DNA from: Bimuria novae-zelandiae CBS 107.79
Lineage: Eukaryota > Ascomycota > Dothideomycetes > Pleosporales > Didymosphaeriaceae
DNA: 64,000 bases
Direction: 5' to 3'
NCBI GenBank assembly: GCA_010015655.1
Contig: ML976675.1
Coordinates: 738,144 to 802,143, forward strand
The stretch's first letter is position 1. Each line of letters begins with the position of its first letter. Of this stretch, positions 1-11,800 are shown in pieces. Below the pieces are notes generated by a model. It saw only the letters and a program-made list of their open reading frames with translations. It was not told the DNA's origin and did not search any database. The position numbers and the translations under genes are program-made.

Positions 1-465
1 GTAAATATAAAAGGTAGTAAATAAGACAAATAGGTGTTTACTAAAGATAACACTAGCTACTATAGCTATCTAACTTAACGACGGGCGTCTACCAATCGAT
101 AAAAGCTTAGCCTTTATAATAGGTTTATATAGTTTAATAAGCAAAGTCTTAGCTACTCTAACTAATAATTATAACGTAATCCTGCTAGACAAGTTAACTA
201 TTATTATAATTAATAATTATACTATAATATTTTAAAACTAATAAATCCTTAACCGAGATTCTAATACCTATATTATTAATATAACTAATTAGGTAGGTTA
301 AGAGCAAGAGCGCGTTAAAAATACTAATATAATTATTAAAGTAGGTAAGTACTACTATAAGATTAAGGCCTAAAATAAAATAATATTTATAGTTAACACA
401 CTAATAAGTATAGCACTAACGTTAATTACTTATATTATTTTAGTACCTAGTTTTATTATAGGCGT
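1..465 (+). mobile_element. Copia-A fragment 1 (protease region), RIP-mutated
   Basis: This is the first visible piece of a Ty1/Copia element whose coding strand is plus; its 5' part lies outside the window. The frame near 340-465 can be followed through stops at former Gln/Trp codons and continues without a break after 7655 once Gypsy-1 and one copy of its GGCGT duplication are left out. The joined reading resembles the segment after the Copia protease, where the pattern VPSF...V(V/A)SLR is usual. Nearly every CpA and TpG is lost. The family call rests mainly on the better preserved downstream pieces. Confidence 0.6.
461..465. repeat. Target-site duplication GGCGT of Gypsy-1 (left copy)
   Basis: GGCGT lies directly before the 5' LTR and is repeated at 7651-7655 directly after the 3' LTR. 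A 5-bp duplication is the normal signature of LTR-retrotransposon integration. Confidence 0.9.
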
Positions 466-638
466 TGTCACGAGTCGTAGGTCGAGGGCCCTCGACGGCC
501 CTAGTCCGCTCTAGACCGGCGCTATTCGGGCCTTCCGCCTATTTACTTCCCTCGCCGCAGCCCTTCTCTTCCCTCTCTAAGGGATCGCCTTAGTACTATG
601 GATAGACTAAGTCGCCCGTAGTTAGGGCGCTTTTTATA
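466..638 (+). repeat. Gypsy-1 5' LTR
   Basis: 173 bp, starting TGTCACGAGTCG. It matches 7478-7650 except for a few differences that I read as C/T or G/A transitions. The last bases are TTTTTATA where the 3' copy has TTTTTACA. The GC-rich body has kept CpG sites. Confidence 0.92.
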
Positions 639-699
639 ATACGATCCCTTACCCCCTCATATCTAATTCACTTGTACGATAGAATTGACACGAAGAGTT

Positions 700-3600
700 A
701 CCCGCTAGACCTTAAAAATAGTAGGAGACCCTTAAAGCAGGTTACCACCCGCAGGACTCTCTAAATAAGAGCCTCTAATAGTTATAACGCCTATAGAAGA
801 CCTAATAATACCTATAGACCTAGAGGAAGACCCCCCTACTATTATAGGCAGTAATAATAACTAATAATTAGAGGAAGTTACCCTCTAAGAACGCCTAGGC
901 GTGCTATAGCTCTAATAACGCATCTAAAAACTAGAGGCCTCCCTAATAGTAGAGCGTTACTAATCTAAAGGCAAGACCCTAGTTAGGAACAAGATAATAA
1001 CTACTAGCATCTCTAATAACTCCCTAAAGCCTGAGGAGGGTCACGGCAACCTAAACAAGACTAAAGACATAAGTAATAACCTATTAAGCGATAGCTTAAC
1101 AAAGGACACGTCCTCAAGCTTAGACAATGCTAGTTAAGACTAATCTAGGGCCTCCGGAAGCATCCAACGCCCGCGAAAGAAGGATAGACAAGGCCAGGCC
1201 TACACTAGCTATAATAAAAAACGTTAGATCTAAATAGTGGCTACTGCCCTAGACGCACAGCTACTAAAGCTACTAAAACCCCCTTAATTTAAGAGTAAAG
1301 GTCGCAAGGAACTAAATTTATAAAAAAGGGCCTATAAGGACTATATTAACTTCTTACCTGCCCTTAAAACTAATAAAGCGTAGGTTAGGTTCGTAGTAAG
1401 ATACTTAGGAGATATATAATATAACTACTAGAACTAAACAGTCGCCAAGATCCTAGAGTAAAAGCAACACAGGAAAGTCACCTAGGACCTTCTATAGTAG
1501 ACTATAGTAGACTTCCTAAGATTAGCCTAGGAGCGAAAGAGTGCCGCTCGCCAAAAGATTAAGGTAGCTAAATAAGGCAAGAAGACCCCTATAAAACTCC
1601 TTAACTACCTTAAGGACTAATAGGAGGAATACGACCTAGAGAAGGCCTTAGATAATAATAATAAAGACTATATTAATAACTTCTACACGGTACTAGACAA
1701 GAAAATCTAAGAACGCCTTAAATAGTAGCTACGTAAATAGAAGAGCCTCTCTCGCTTAGAAGTAAAGGTAAATATACATTAGCAAGCGTTAAAACCTTAT
1801 AAGTTAGGGAAATAACGCATATATAATGTTAATAATAACTTCCTTAACAAGCTAGCTAACAAAAGGCGCGATCGAAAGCGATCTAGGTTAAATAACATAA
1901 GACTATACTAGAAACGCCACGATAGCGACCGTCGCGATAAGGATAGTAAGAAGAAGGCTTAGGTAGTAGAGGACAAGGACAAGGACTAATACTTCTACTA
2001 CTACAAACCAGGCTATTATAAGGCGTCCTGTTTAAAGTATAAGGCCAAGGCAGGGAAAGACAAGCTGTAAACTAGAAGGCCTAATAGTCTACAGGCAAGA
2101 TTAACTATAATAAGGGTTAATAATAACTAGTCGCAGCCGCAAGAACCCCTAGAAATAAGAGCGGTAGCTTACTAATTGCGCTGGACGGTAAAGTACAGCA
2201 CGAGGGCAACTAATAATAAATTAAAGCCCTAGTAGACTATAGAGCTAAAGCGAATTTCGTTAGTAACAATCTAATAAAGCGGTTAGGAGTTATAGTAACG
2301 ATAATAAAAGGCAAACGCTACGTGGCGCTAAACAGACAAGACTTAGGCGTTCTGGGCCAGGCGAAGCTCCCCTACACTATTATAAACAGTCGCGGTAAAA
2401 CCAAGAGCGGTAGTTGCCTATTTATAGTTAATAACATTAGTAGATTCGACATGGTCCTAGGAATGCCCTAGCTAGCAGAATGGAACCCTATCGTAAACTT
2501 TTATGACAAGACCATTTGCTTCGCCCATAGGAAGCGCAAATGGACTAAGATCTCTACTAAATTAGCAGAAGAGTTCGCTAGCACGGCTAAAGACATAGTA
2601 AATAACTATTTTATTATATATACTACCCTAAAGGACACATTAAGAGGCCCACCCGGGACGCTACCTAAAGAATACCAGGGATAGTGAGAGGAAGCCTTCT
2701 TTAAAGAAGCCGCGAGCATTCTTGCTAACTATAGCCCCCACGAGATAAAGATCGATATCGAGGAAGGCAAGGAAGTGCCTTTTAGACTACTTTATAGTCT
2801 ATTAGAGTTAGAGTTAATAGTTCTACGCGACTATATCTAGAAGAACCTTAAATAAGGCTTTATTTAACCATCGCGATTAAGCGCTAGGGCACTAATCCTT
2901 TTCGCAAAGAAAAAGGATGGAGGCCTCTGCCTCTACGTTAACTATAGGGGACTAAATGCAGTTATAATAAAGAACTAATACCTACTTCCCTTAATATAGG
3001 AATTCCTTAACCAACTAGGGGATGCCTAGATCTATACTAAACTAGACCTAAGGGACGCCTACCATCGCGTTTAAATTAGGGCAGGAGATAAATAGAAGAT
3101 AGCCTTCTAAACAAGGTATAAATAGTATAAATATATAATAATGCCTTTTGGCTTAACAAACGCGCCTGCGACCTTCTAAAGCCATATTAATAATACACTA
3201 TTAGACCTTCTCGACATCTGCTATATTATGTACCTCGACGATATCTTTATCTACTCTAAAATAAAGGAGAAACATATCTAGCACGTTTGGATAGTGCTAG
3301 AACGCCTTGTTAAACGCTGGCTATACGCTAAACTATCTAAATGCGAATTCCATACACGCAAGGTGGGATACCTAGGCTTTATAGTATCCCTAGATAGCGT
3401 AGAGATAGAGGAGGACCGCGTCGCCTTTATAAAAAATTAGCCTAAACTAAACTTAGTCTAAGCAGTTAGGGTCTTCCTTAGCTTTACTAACTACTATTAA
3501 AGGTTTATAAAAGAATTCTCTCGAGTGGTGGCACCCCTTCACGCCCTAACAAGAAGGCTAGAGGGAGCCACTAAGGGTAGACAGCGACAGAGACTCGAGG

Positions 3601-5900
3601 AATTAGTTATAATAAGCCTACTAAAGTAGGCTAAGGTCTCTTTTTACTAGCTAAAAGAGAGCTTTATGCGAGGGCCCTTGCTAGCCTACTTTAACCCTAG
3701 AAGACCCTTAAGAGTAGAAACTAACGCTTTAGGTTTCGCGATTTTGGGTATCTTAAGCTAACTATAACTAGATAAATATAGGAAGCTATAATAGCACCTA
3801 GTTACTTTTTATTCGCGCAAGATAAACCAGGCAGAACGAAACTTTAACACGCATAATAGCGAGTTACTAGCAATTATTAAAGCTTTTAAGCATTGGCGAC
3901 ACTACCTAGAGGGTGTTAGTAAAAAGATTAAGCTTCTAACTAATTATACTAATCTGTAAGGGTTCATGTCTACAAAAGTCCTAACTAAATAATAGGCAAG
4001 GTGGGCCGAATGGCTCGCAACGTTTAATTTTAAAATTAAACACTATCTAAGAAGGACGAATCCCGCTAATAGACTATCGTAGAGACCTAACTATAAGTTA
4101 GAAGAGGAAACAAGCTTAGGCGGGATAGGTAGTTCCTAGTAGAGACTCCTTAAGGCCCTATAGCACAAGTTATAGCTAAAAGGCAACGCTTTAAATAAAG
4201 TAGGCGTGGCAGGTAGCCTATAGCTATTAAAGCAGGCAAGAAGCCCTAGACTAGTGGCAGTAATAAGGGTTACTATACCTGGAACGTTAGTAACTAAGGA
4301 GGCGGCGGTAAACGATTTAGCAAGCGCTTACCCTATAGTAGAGCTATTAAAGAGAAATAGCTAGGGGGACGAAACTACAGAACGAATCCTCTAGTACCTC
4401 TAAGGGCCAGAGATGGCAAAGCCGGAATAGCTAAAGCGCTAGATAATTAGACTAGCCAACCTATTATAGTACGAGAATAGGCTATACGTGCCACCTCTAG
4501 CGAGGGTACACGTCCTTTAATAATACTATAATAACCCCCTCGCAGGCTATTTTAGCTTCGCTAAGACCTTAGAGCTAGTGCTACAAGAGTTCTAGTAGCC
4601 TAGTATCTAATAATACGTAAAGAACTACGTCTAGACCTATTAAGCGTGCTCTAGGGCGAAACCTGTCTAACACGCAACGCACGGCCAACTTAACAGCCTA
4701 CTAGTCCTAAGGGGCATCTAGGAGGACATTACTATAGATATAGTAATAGATCTACCTAAGAGTAAATCTAGAGCCTATCGTTATAATAGTATCCTAGTAG
4801 TTATTAACTAGTTTTCTAAGATAGCACACTACATCCCTACGCGAAAGGACCTAAAGGTAGTAAAGCTAGCTAAGATCTTTAAAAAAAAGGTTCTACGCCT
4901 ATATAGCCCTCTAAAGTTAATAGTTACAGATAGAGGTAGCCTATTTATATTAGCTTATTAGAGCACCTTTACTTAATATTTAAGAACTAAGTAACTTCTC
5001 TCTACTACCTTCCACCCGCAGACAGACGGACAGACAAAACAATAGAACTAAATGCTTAAATAGTACCTTCGAGTATTCTATAACTACGAATAATCTAATT
5101 AGGCGGATCTTTTATCTAAAGTAGAATATTTATACAACAATAGCATCTATAGCTCTACAGGAGTGTTGCTATTTATTATAGTATACAGCCTAAATCTACT
5201 AATAGTAGGCCTACCCCGAGAAGCACAGCTGCGCGGGTTAGTACCTATAGTAAGGGCCAGAGCGGCAGTTCTAGCCCAGACTAGGGCCTAGATAACCTAA
5301 GCGATCCTTAGGGCATAGGCGTACCAGGCAACGTAGTATAACAGGAAGCATAAGGCCTAAACCTTTATAGTAGGGGACATGGTATACCTCGACGCCCGTA
5401 ACATACGGTCAACTAGGCCTAAGAAGAAACTTAACTATAAGTCTTAGGGTCCTTATAGGGTAAAATAGTAGATTAGTTAACAGGCATATAAGCTAAAGCT
5501 GCTAAAGGACTTTAATATTTACCTAGTGTTCTATATGTCTCTCCTAAACTAGGTAGCCTTAGAAGAACTGCTATAACGGGAGCAAAGCCCGCCTAAGGTT
5601 ATTATACTATAAGCAAGGGAGGATATATACCTAATTAAAGAAATTAGATCTAAGGTACTCCAGGACAGAGAATAGCTGTATAAAGTTAAGTAAAAAGGAT
5701 ACGATAGTAATAAGAACTAGTAGTTGTCTACGGAGGAGATCTCTAAAAGGGCGATAAAGTAGTTCCTAAAGGGCTTAGACAAGGAGACTAAAGGTCGCCC
5801 TAAACAGGAGCCTAAGAGGCGGGGTCACCCCCCTAGAGAAGGAGGAAGACAGCACTTAATAGTAATTAGTAATAGATTACCTTAGAGAGTATACTTTATA
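700..5900 (+). pseudogene. Gypsy-1 gag-pol, many RIP stops
   Basis: Gag occupies roughly 700-2060 and ends in a degraded CCHC knuckle near 1990-2031 (YFYYYKPGYYKASC, where the Tyr residues replace Cys and His as G-to-A changes would give). Reverse transcriptase shows [17 protein letters not shown] near 2910 and the catalytic YLDD motif at about 3231-3260 (MYLDDIFIY). RNase H follows near 3710-4070. Integrase is marked by FHPQTDGQT near 5010-5040, and a chromodomain-like block lies near 5640-5800. Stops interrupt every domain at positions that are Trp or Gln in the family. The element once made its own capsid, protease, RT/RNase H and integrase; none can be made from this copy. Confidence 0.88.
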
Positions 5901-6179
5901 GGCTGCGAAATACTAGAATAAATAAAATAGAGGATTCTTAAATAGACTAAAGACTAGAACGAGCTATCTAGGCCCATTTACGCCTCTTAGGGCCTAACAG
6001 AGGCTTATAAGCCTATTCGGACCGTACCTAACGCGATTATAGCTAACTAAAACCTAACTAAAACCGCCTAAGGGTATAGAACGTAAATAAAATCTAGACA
6101 CCGTTAATAGGGGCAGGAATCCCTAGATTGTACTAGATAACCCTTTTAATTAGTTAGGCGCTTAGAATTATAGGCTTGC

Positions 6180-7330
6180 TAGAAAGTCTCTTAATCGCCT
6201 TTACTTTTAATCTTCTTCTTTACTTCCTCCGCGAGGAAGTCTAGCGTGGCTAGGACACTAGCCTTAAACGCTAACTACCCTAAATTAGCATTAATAACCC
6301 GGGATTAGGGTTAAGGACCCTTACTAACTTAGGAGTAACCTTCTTGCGCCTAGGGGTAAGAGCACTAGTAGTAACTAGGGAGGTTAAACTACCCCCCTTT
6401 ATAGTAGAAGCTTTCCTCTTCCGCTTCTCCTTAACAAAGAGGCCCACCACCAGAATAATCTCCTCAGGAGGCTAGGTGTCATAACCCGAGTAGTAGGGGG
6501 TTAACAAGTTTCCGCAGAATTTAGATCCGGTGGCCCTATGCGACTTAGTCTAGATAACCCTTAACTATACTAGATAATACTTATATAATAATATTACTCT
6601 ATTCTATCTCTAGTACCTGCGCGGTGGCCTTTACTAATGCCTTATCTAATCTAAAGAGGTTAATCTTGTCGCATGTATACGCATTAATTTGGCTTAAGCG
6701 CGGCATAAGGGTAATTAAGGCACTTAACACGTTCTCTAAGTTATCTTTAGGTATCTGCTACTAATTAGCCTTAAAACCCCTATATAACCCTTAAAGCGCC
6801 AACTTACCTGCTAATAATTCCTACCACCGCCGTAGCAGGCATTATAGTAGTAGATTAAATTATAGTCCTCTAAATCTATTAGGCCAAGATTAATATACAC
6901 TATCTTAGACTAGACACAACGTATCTCCTTAACTTAAAATTAATAAAGCTTTATCTTCTTGTAATTGGACTGCTTAAGGCTATCTAGGATAATAGGAAGG
7001 CAGATATAGTATAGGTTAATAATACTAATCGCGCTCGCACGCGCCTTATTAACTAGGGCCTTAAAGATAGCGTTCGCGGTACTTATAGTGCTAAATAGCA
7101 TAAGTATGTCTAGACAAAGTCCGAAGGTTGCTAAAGAGGGTAGTAGAGAAGTAATAAGTACGGGAACGACTTAACAGGCCTGCACCAGGTTAGTCTACCT
7201 TTACGACCCCCAAATTTAGAGCGACTGGGTACCAAAATGGGGGGCATCTAGGGTCAGGCACCCTAGACTACCATAGATTGGCCAGGTCGTACTTACGGGT
7301 TAGGGAGCCTCTAGGATGAGGTAAGCCGCC
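6180..7330 (-). pseudogene. Antisense gene of Gypsy-1, spliced, unknown function
   Basis: On the minus strand, opposite to gag-pol, a coherent frame runs from about 7330 to below 6600, with stops only where Trp or Gln is likely. Readable stretches include TANAIFKALVNKARASAISI (about 7080-7021) and ALVKATAQVLEIE (about 6640-6602). A GT-AG intron of 47 nt (6807-6761, donor GTAAGT directly after CAG, acceptor AATTAG) joins two frames that otherwise do not match, and removing it keeps the reading open. A last lysine-rich stretch (DFLAEEVKKKIKSKGD) lies near 6240-6190. I do not recognise the protein. The gene faces pol tail to tail. Start and end are approximate. Confidence 0.62.
6761..6807 (-). 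other. Candidate intron in the Gypsy-1 antisense gene
   Basis: Read on the minus strand, this 47-nt stretch begins GTAAGT and ends TTAG, with a GCTAAT branch-like site just before the acceptor. The upstream exon ends on a codon boundary and the downstream exon starts in frame, which is the main support. It has the size usual for ascomycete introns. Confidence 0.6.
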
Positions 7331-7477
7331 GAGTAGAAAGTAAGAATAAGGGTTTTAGACCTTAGTATAAGCCTAAGATTTAGCTTACGTTATTAGCTTA
7401 CGTAATACGTAAAGCCTAATTAGGCTAGTTATTACGTGCTTATTCTCGCGGTTAAGACCCTTAAAGAAAAGAGCCTT

Positions 7478-7650
7478 TGTCACGAGTCGTAGGTCGAGGG
7501 CCCTCGACGGCCCTAGTCCGCTCTAGACCGGCGCTATCCGGGCCTTCCGCCTATCTACTTCCCTCGCCGCAGCCCTTCTCTTCCCTCTCTAAGGGATCGC
7601 CTTAGTACTGTGGATAGACTAAGTCGCCCGTAGTCAGGGCGCTTTTTACA
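7478..7650 (+). repeat. Gypsy-1 3' LTR
   Basis: 173 bp, TGTCACG to TTTTTACA, the less mutated partner of 466-638. The right GGCGT duplication follows at 7651-7655. Confidence 0.92.
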
Positions 7651-8395
7651 GGCGTCGTTAGTCTTAGATGTTATTATAATATTAGTGTCTACTTTAACTT
7701 AGGGTAAGATACGCTATATAATAAACACAGCGTTATTACTTACTTAGAGTACTATAAGGGCCACTAGCTCATTTATATAGATTTCTCTCGCCGTCTAATA
7801 AAGTTGTCCTTACTTATAATAGCTATTTAAACTTACTTATTAAAAATACTAAAGATTTAGGAAATTTCTCTAACGCTAGCTTATAAGGTTTAGGGTTATT
7901 TAAAACGTAAAGCTATAGATTATTTAACTAATAACGTTAAAGGAGTAACAGTAACAGGCTTAGCTAATTAAGACTTTTATTAAATTTATATAGAATTAAA
8001 GTTAATAGAGCAGGCTTCTTACTATACGCTAGATAATGCCGTTTATGCCTTTTTATAAATCTTAATTAATTTTATCTAACTAAAATAATAAGAAGAGTCC
8101 TACTATAATAGTAATAAGTAAAGTACTTATGCTATTTATTAACACTTACGTTAGCACAAAGCAGAGACCTTTTTAATAAACTTAAAAGCTTAGCTAGGCT
8201 ACTAGCTATAAAATACTATGTACTACATCTAGCATTAGTATAATTATAACGTAATTACTATTAAGCTTGATGCTAAGCATAGTATTATTAACTTTATAAA
8301 ATAACTTTATACTAACCTAAATATACACTTTAAGCTATACGCTCTAGGTACTCCTGCATAAAATAAAAGTGCTAAAATTACTAATAAACTAATTA
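7651..8395 (+). mobile_element. Copia-A fragment 2 (GAG_pre-integrase and integrase core)
   Basis: Continues fragment 1 in frame. A zinc-binding pre-integrase segment and the first part of the integrase core can be followed. Near the right end the reading LYALGTPA followed by a Gln-position stop and NKSAK matches the Copia integrase pattern APDTPAQNG-AE. The last bases AATTA are the target duplicated by Gypsy-2. Stops are frequent and of the RIP type. Confidence 0.72.
8391..8395. repeat. Target-site duplication AATTA of Gypsy-2 (left copy)
   Basis: AATTA precedes the 5' LTR and recurs at 15483-15487 after the 3' LTR. Confidence 0.88.
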
Positions 8396-8822
8396 TGTTA
8401 CGACCACGAACCCCACAAGGATGAAGAAGCCAGATAATTACGCCAAGAGAGTAATTATTGGCGAAGTAGCAGAGTTAACGGGACACAATAAGGCGCGGGG
8501 CAGCTTAGGTCAGCAGTCACGTGATGAAGTCCTACGGACTACCTTAGAGAAAGACGTCTTGGCGGGACTACGAGAAAGAAGCAGACTAGTATATAGTATA
8601 ATAGTTCTCCTATGTTATTTCTCTCTTCGTAGTTAACTTACATATCTTCTGTGCGAGTACGTTCTCCTATATAAACTAATAGTTATCTTACTTTATTATA
8701 AGATTAGATTATCTAGCCGCGCTAAGTGTCGCATTAACTTATACTACTAAATAATTTATAAAACACCACAATACCTTACTGCCCTAATTTAGACTAGATT
8801 AAGGTGTAAGAGCCTTATAACA
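8396..8822 (+). repeat. Gypsy-2 5' LTR (47 bp shorter than its partner)
   Basis: 427 bp, starting TGTTACGACCACGAACCCC and ending TTATAACA. Compared with 15009-15482 it lacks 47 bp next to a short GAAGTCC repeat, near 8527. A small open frame from 8421 lies wholly inside the LTR and has no support as a gene. Confidence 0.9.
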
Positions 8823-8879
8823 CTTTAACTACCCTACGGTATAATAGTAGGACCTAGTTCGACCACCGCAGCTCCGGCA

Positions 8880-11800
8880 CCTAAGGAAAAGACCCTAAGA
8901 GAGATAGTTATCAAATAAGTGGCTTAGATAGCCTAGCTACAAGAAATTATTAACTAGATAAGCGAGAAGATGAGCTAATAGGAAAATACGAAGCATTAAC
9001 TAAAGGTCCTAAAGCCCAAACCTTATTTTAGAAAGGGCTACCTAGGAACGTTCCTAACCTAGATAGAACTATTTATCCGCTATAACCTAGAAAAGTTTAA
9101 CATAGAATAAGACAAGATCCTAGTTACCTATATAAACATGCAAGACAAGGCAGCCGCGTAGGCTAGACTAATAATTAATAACTTTTTTAAGAATGGCAAA
9201 GTAGAGGATTATAACTTAGACGCTACTAAGAACGCTTTTAAGGACTAGGAGTCCTTTCGCAAGGCCGTGAAAGAAATGCTTAGCACTATTAATAAGGGAT
9301 ATTAAGCCAAACTACGCCTCTAGCGCCTGCGCCAGGAAAAATTAGTAGTACTTTATACGCTAGAGTTTAAACAGATCGTGGCAGAACTTAACAGATAAGG
9401 GGAAGGCCCACTCATGATTGCCTACTATAATAGACTAAAAGAATTAGTTAAAGACGAATTAGTCCACTAAGGAAAAGCAGACGACCTAGAAGAACTTATT
9501 AATAATGTAATTAAAGTAGGTAATCGCCTGTACAAACGCAAGCTGGAAAAGCAGCATAGTACTAGACTACTTACTAGAAAAGAGAATTAATCTAGGCCCG
9601 CAGAAAGAGACCAGGACGGAGATGTTATTATAACTAATAAAGCCCAATAGTATAAAAAGAAAAACGGTAAGGGAAAACAGCCATATAGACTAAAGAAGAG
9701 TTACTAGGGCAAGAACGGCATCTTGCAGAAAGAACAAGAACGGAGGTTTAAAGACAAAGCCTACCTCTAATATAGCAAACAAGGCTACTTCGCCAAAGAC
9801 TGCGACGGTTAGGAAACCAAGGTTAATATAACTAATTTCCTACGAGTAGCCATGGCCACCCTTACGCCGGTAGAAGCCGACGAAGTAGATCTTACGCAGG
9901 AGATCCTAGAGCTAATAAAAGAGGAAGAGGAACGAAAGACCCTTTCTAAGTACCAGATCTTCTAAAGACTAGCTAATAACACCTACTGGATGTGCAGTAG
10001 TGCGCTACATTAATTATTTTAGTGTGAGGCAAAAGTAATCGTCTAAGGGGCACACGCATGGGACGCCTACTAGTTAGCGGAAAAACTATAAGGGCGCCTA
10101 AAGTAATACCTACGCCAGATCACGATACAGGAACGATATAAATACGCTAAGTGGTGGTAATGCACGCGCAAAGGATGCCGACAACACTCTAAGGCTAGAG
10201 TTAGGGCCTCCTATTTTCCAGGAGGTTTAGAACACTATAGGCTAAAGCAGAGCTAGTACAGCGTGCCTAATAATTACCACGAGCACTTTTTAGCCTATTA
10301 GGCTAAGCACTATAAATAGAATAGTTAGTATTAATATTTTAATATTACTTACGAGGTACATAGGTAATAAAAGTTTAAAATAGGCTAGTTCCCTTAGGGC
10401 TTAGACCCTTGCGATACTAGCACGATAATAGGGAGCACGCAGCTAGAAAGAGACGTAAACTACTTATTAATTAGGTAAGAGTAATGCAACCTATAGTGCT
10501 TCGCACACCTAAGCCTATAAAAAGAAGTAGCTTCTTTAGACAGCTGCCCAGGGAACAACGTATTAGCCTAGAACGAGTGCCTTACTCTAAACTGCCCGCA
10601 ACATGAGATACCGGGAGTATACGAATCTAATAGAATTAGAGAAACCTATGCACTATATCAATAGCAATATAAGTAGCACTAAATTAAGGAAGTCTCGAAG
10701 CTAGCACGACTTAAAGGTTAAATCTAAGAGGCAGAGGCCTTATAGGGGGTCTAAAACAAGTCCGAAGACTTAAAAAACTAAATTATTACTAGGCAACAAG
10801 CCACACTAGTAATAGTATAATTATTATAGCTTATTAAGTAGACACTCGCAGAGTTAAGAAGCGCTTAATTAAAGATATTACAGTACATAGACATCGTGTT
10901 ATAGCACTAATCGACCCAGGGGCAGACGCGTGTCTGATCGCCCCACGAGTGGTCGAGAAATACGATATGCTATATCGTAATAAAAGGATACCGCTGTAAA
11001 TAGGACTTGCAAACAGGACCTAATTATAAGGATATAGTAACGGTTAGCTACGCCTCGAGACGGCGCTAGTATAAGTTAATATAGCAGGCCTAGAGAGCCA
11101 ACATGTTTTTACTATCGTAGAGATAGGAGACATTAAAGCCATTATAAGATATAAATAGCTAGAGCAACATAATCTATAGATAGACTAAATTAAACAAACG
11201 ATCCTTCCCCGAAGGCCACTAGCGATGGCTTAGGAGAGCCCTGGTAGAAGGGAAACTCTATAAAAACCTTAGACAAGGAAGAAGAGCTAACTATCTAAAA
11301 TATAAGAAATATTAGTATGCAAGATAGACAGGATCTTAAAGTAACACCTAGGATAGGTACACTGCATATAGGTCTAAGAGACTAAGATAGTCCTAGACAA
11401 CCCTAGTCTGCCAGAAGAATATAAGGAATTTATAGACCTATTTAAGGAACACGACAAGACTATCCTACCTAAACATAAGGAATAGGATTATAAGATACTA
11501 TTAATAGAAGGAGCTAAGCTACGGCTAGAGCGCCTAAGGCCCCTTATATATAAATAAGAAAAAGAGTTAAAGGAGCTTATCTAGAAGAACCTGCGCTCTA
11601 GGAAATGGCGGCCTAGTTAGAGCCTTACGGCCTTCCCTATACTCTTTATTCGCAAGAAGGACGGCAGGCTACGACTCTATATAGATTATAAATAGCTAAA
11701 CGCCGTGACGATTAAGAATTACTACCTATTACTACTAATAATAGAGCTCATGGATAGACTCCGAGGAGCTAAATACTTTACGAAATTTAATATCTAAGAT

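Larger units (their letters stand above)
466..7650 (+). mobile_element. Gypsy-1: complete Ty3/Gypsy chromovirus, RIP-inactivated
   Basis: A 7185-bp LTR retrotransposon inserted in Copia-A. It has two 173-bp LTRs running TG...CA (the left copy ends TA after mutation) and a GGCGT target duplication. The plus strand carries gag with a CCHC knuckle, then protease, reverse transcriptase, RNase H, integrase and a chromodomain, the order expected of Ty3/Gypsy chromoviruses. Between pol and the 3' LTR lies about 1.5 kb coding on the minus strand. All reading frames contain many TAG/TAA stops at former Trp/Gln positions, so the copy is dead. Confidence 0.92.

Noticed and set aside
8421..8636. 71-codon open frame near the left end of Gypsy-2
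   Set aside because: It lies entirely inside the 5' LTR; the matching 3' LTR has stops and an indel there.
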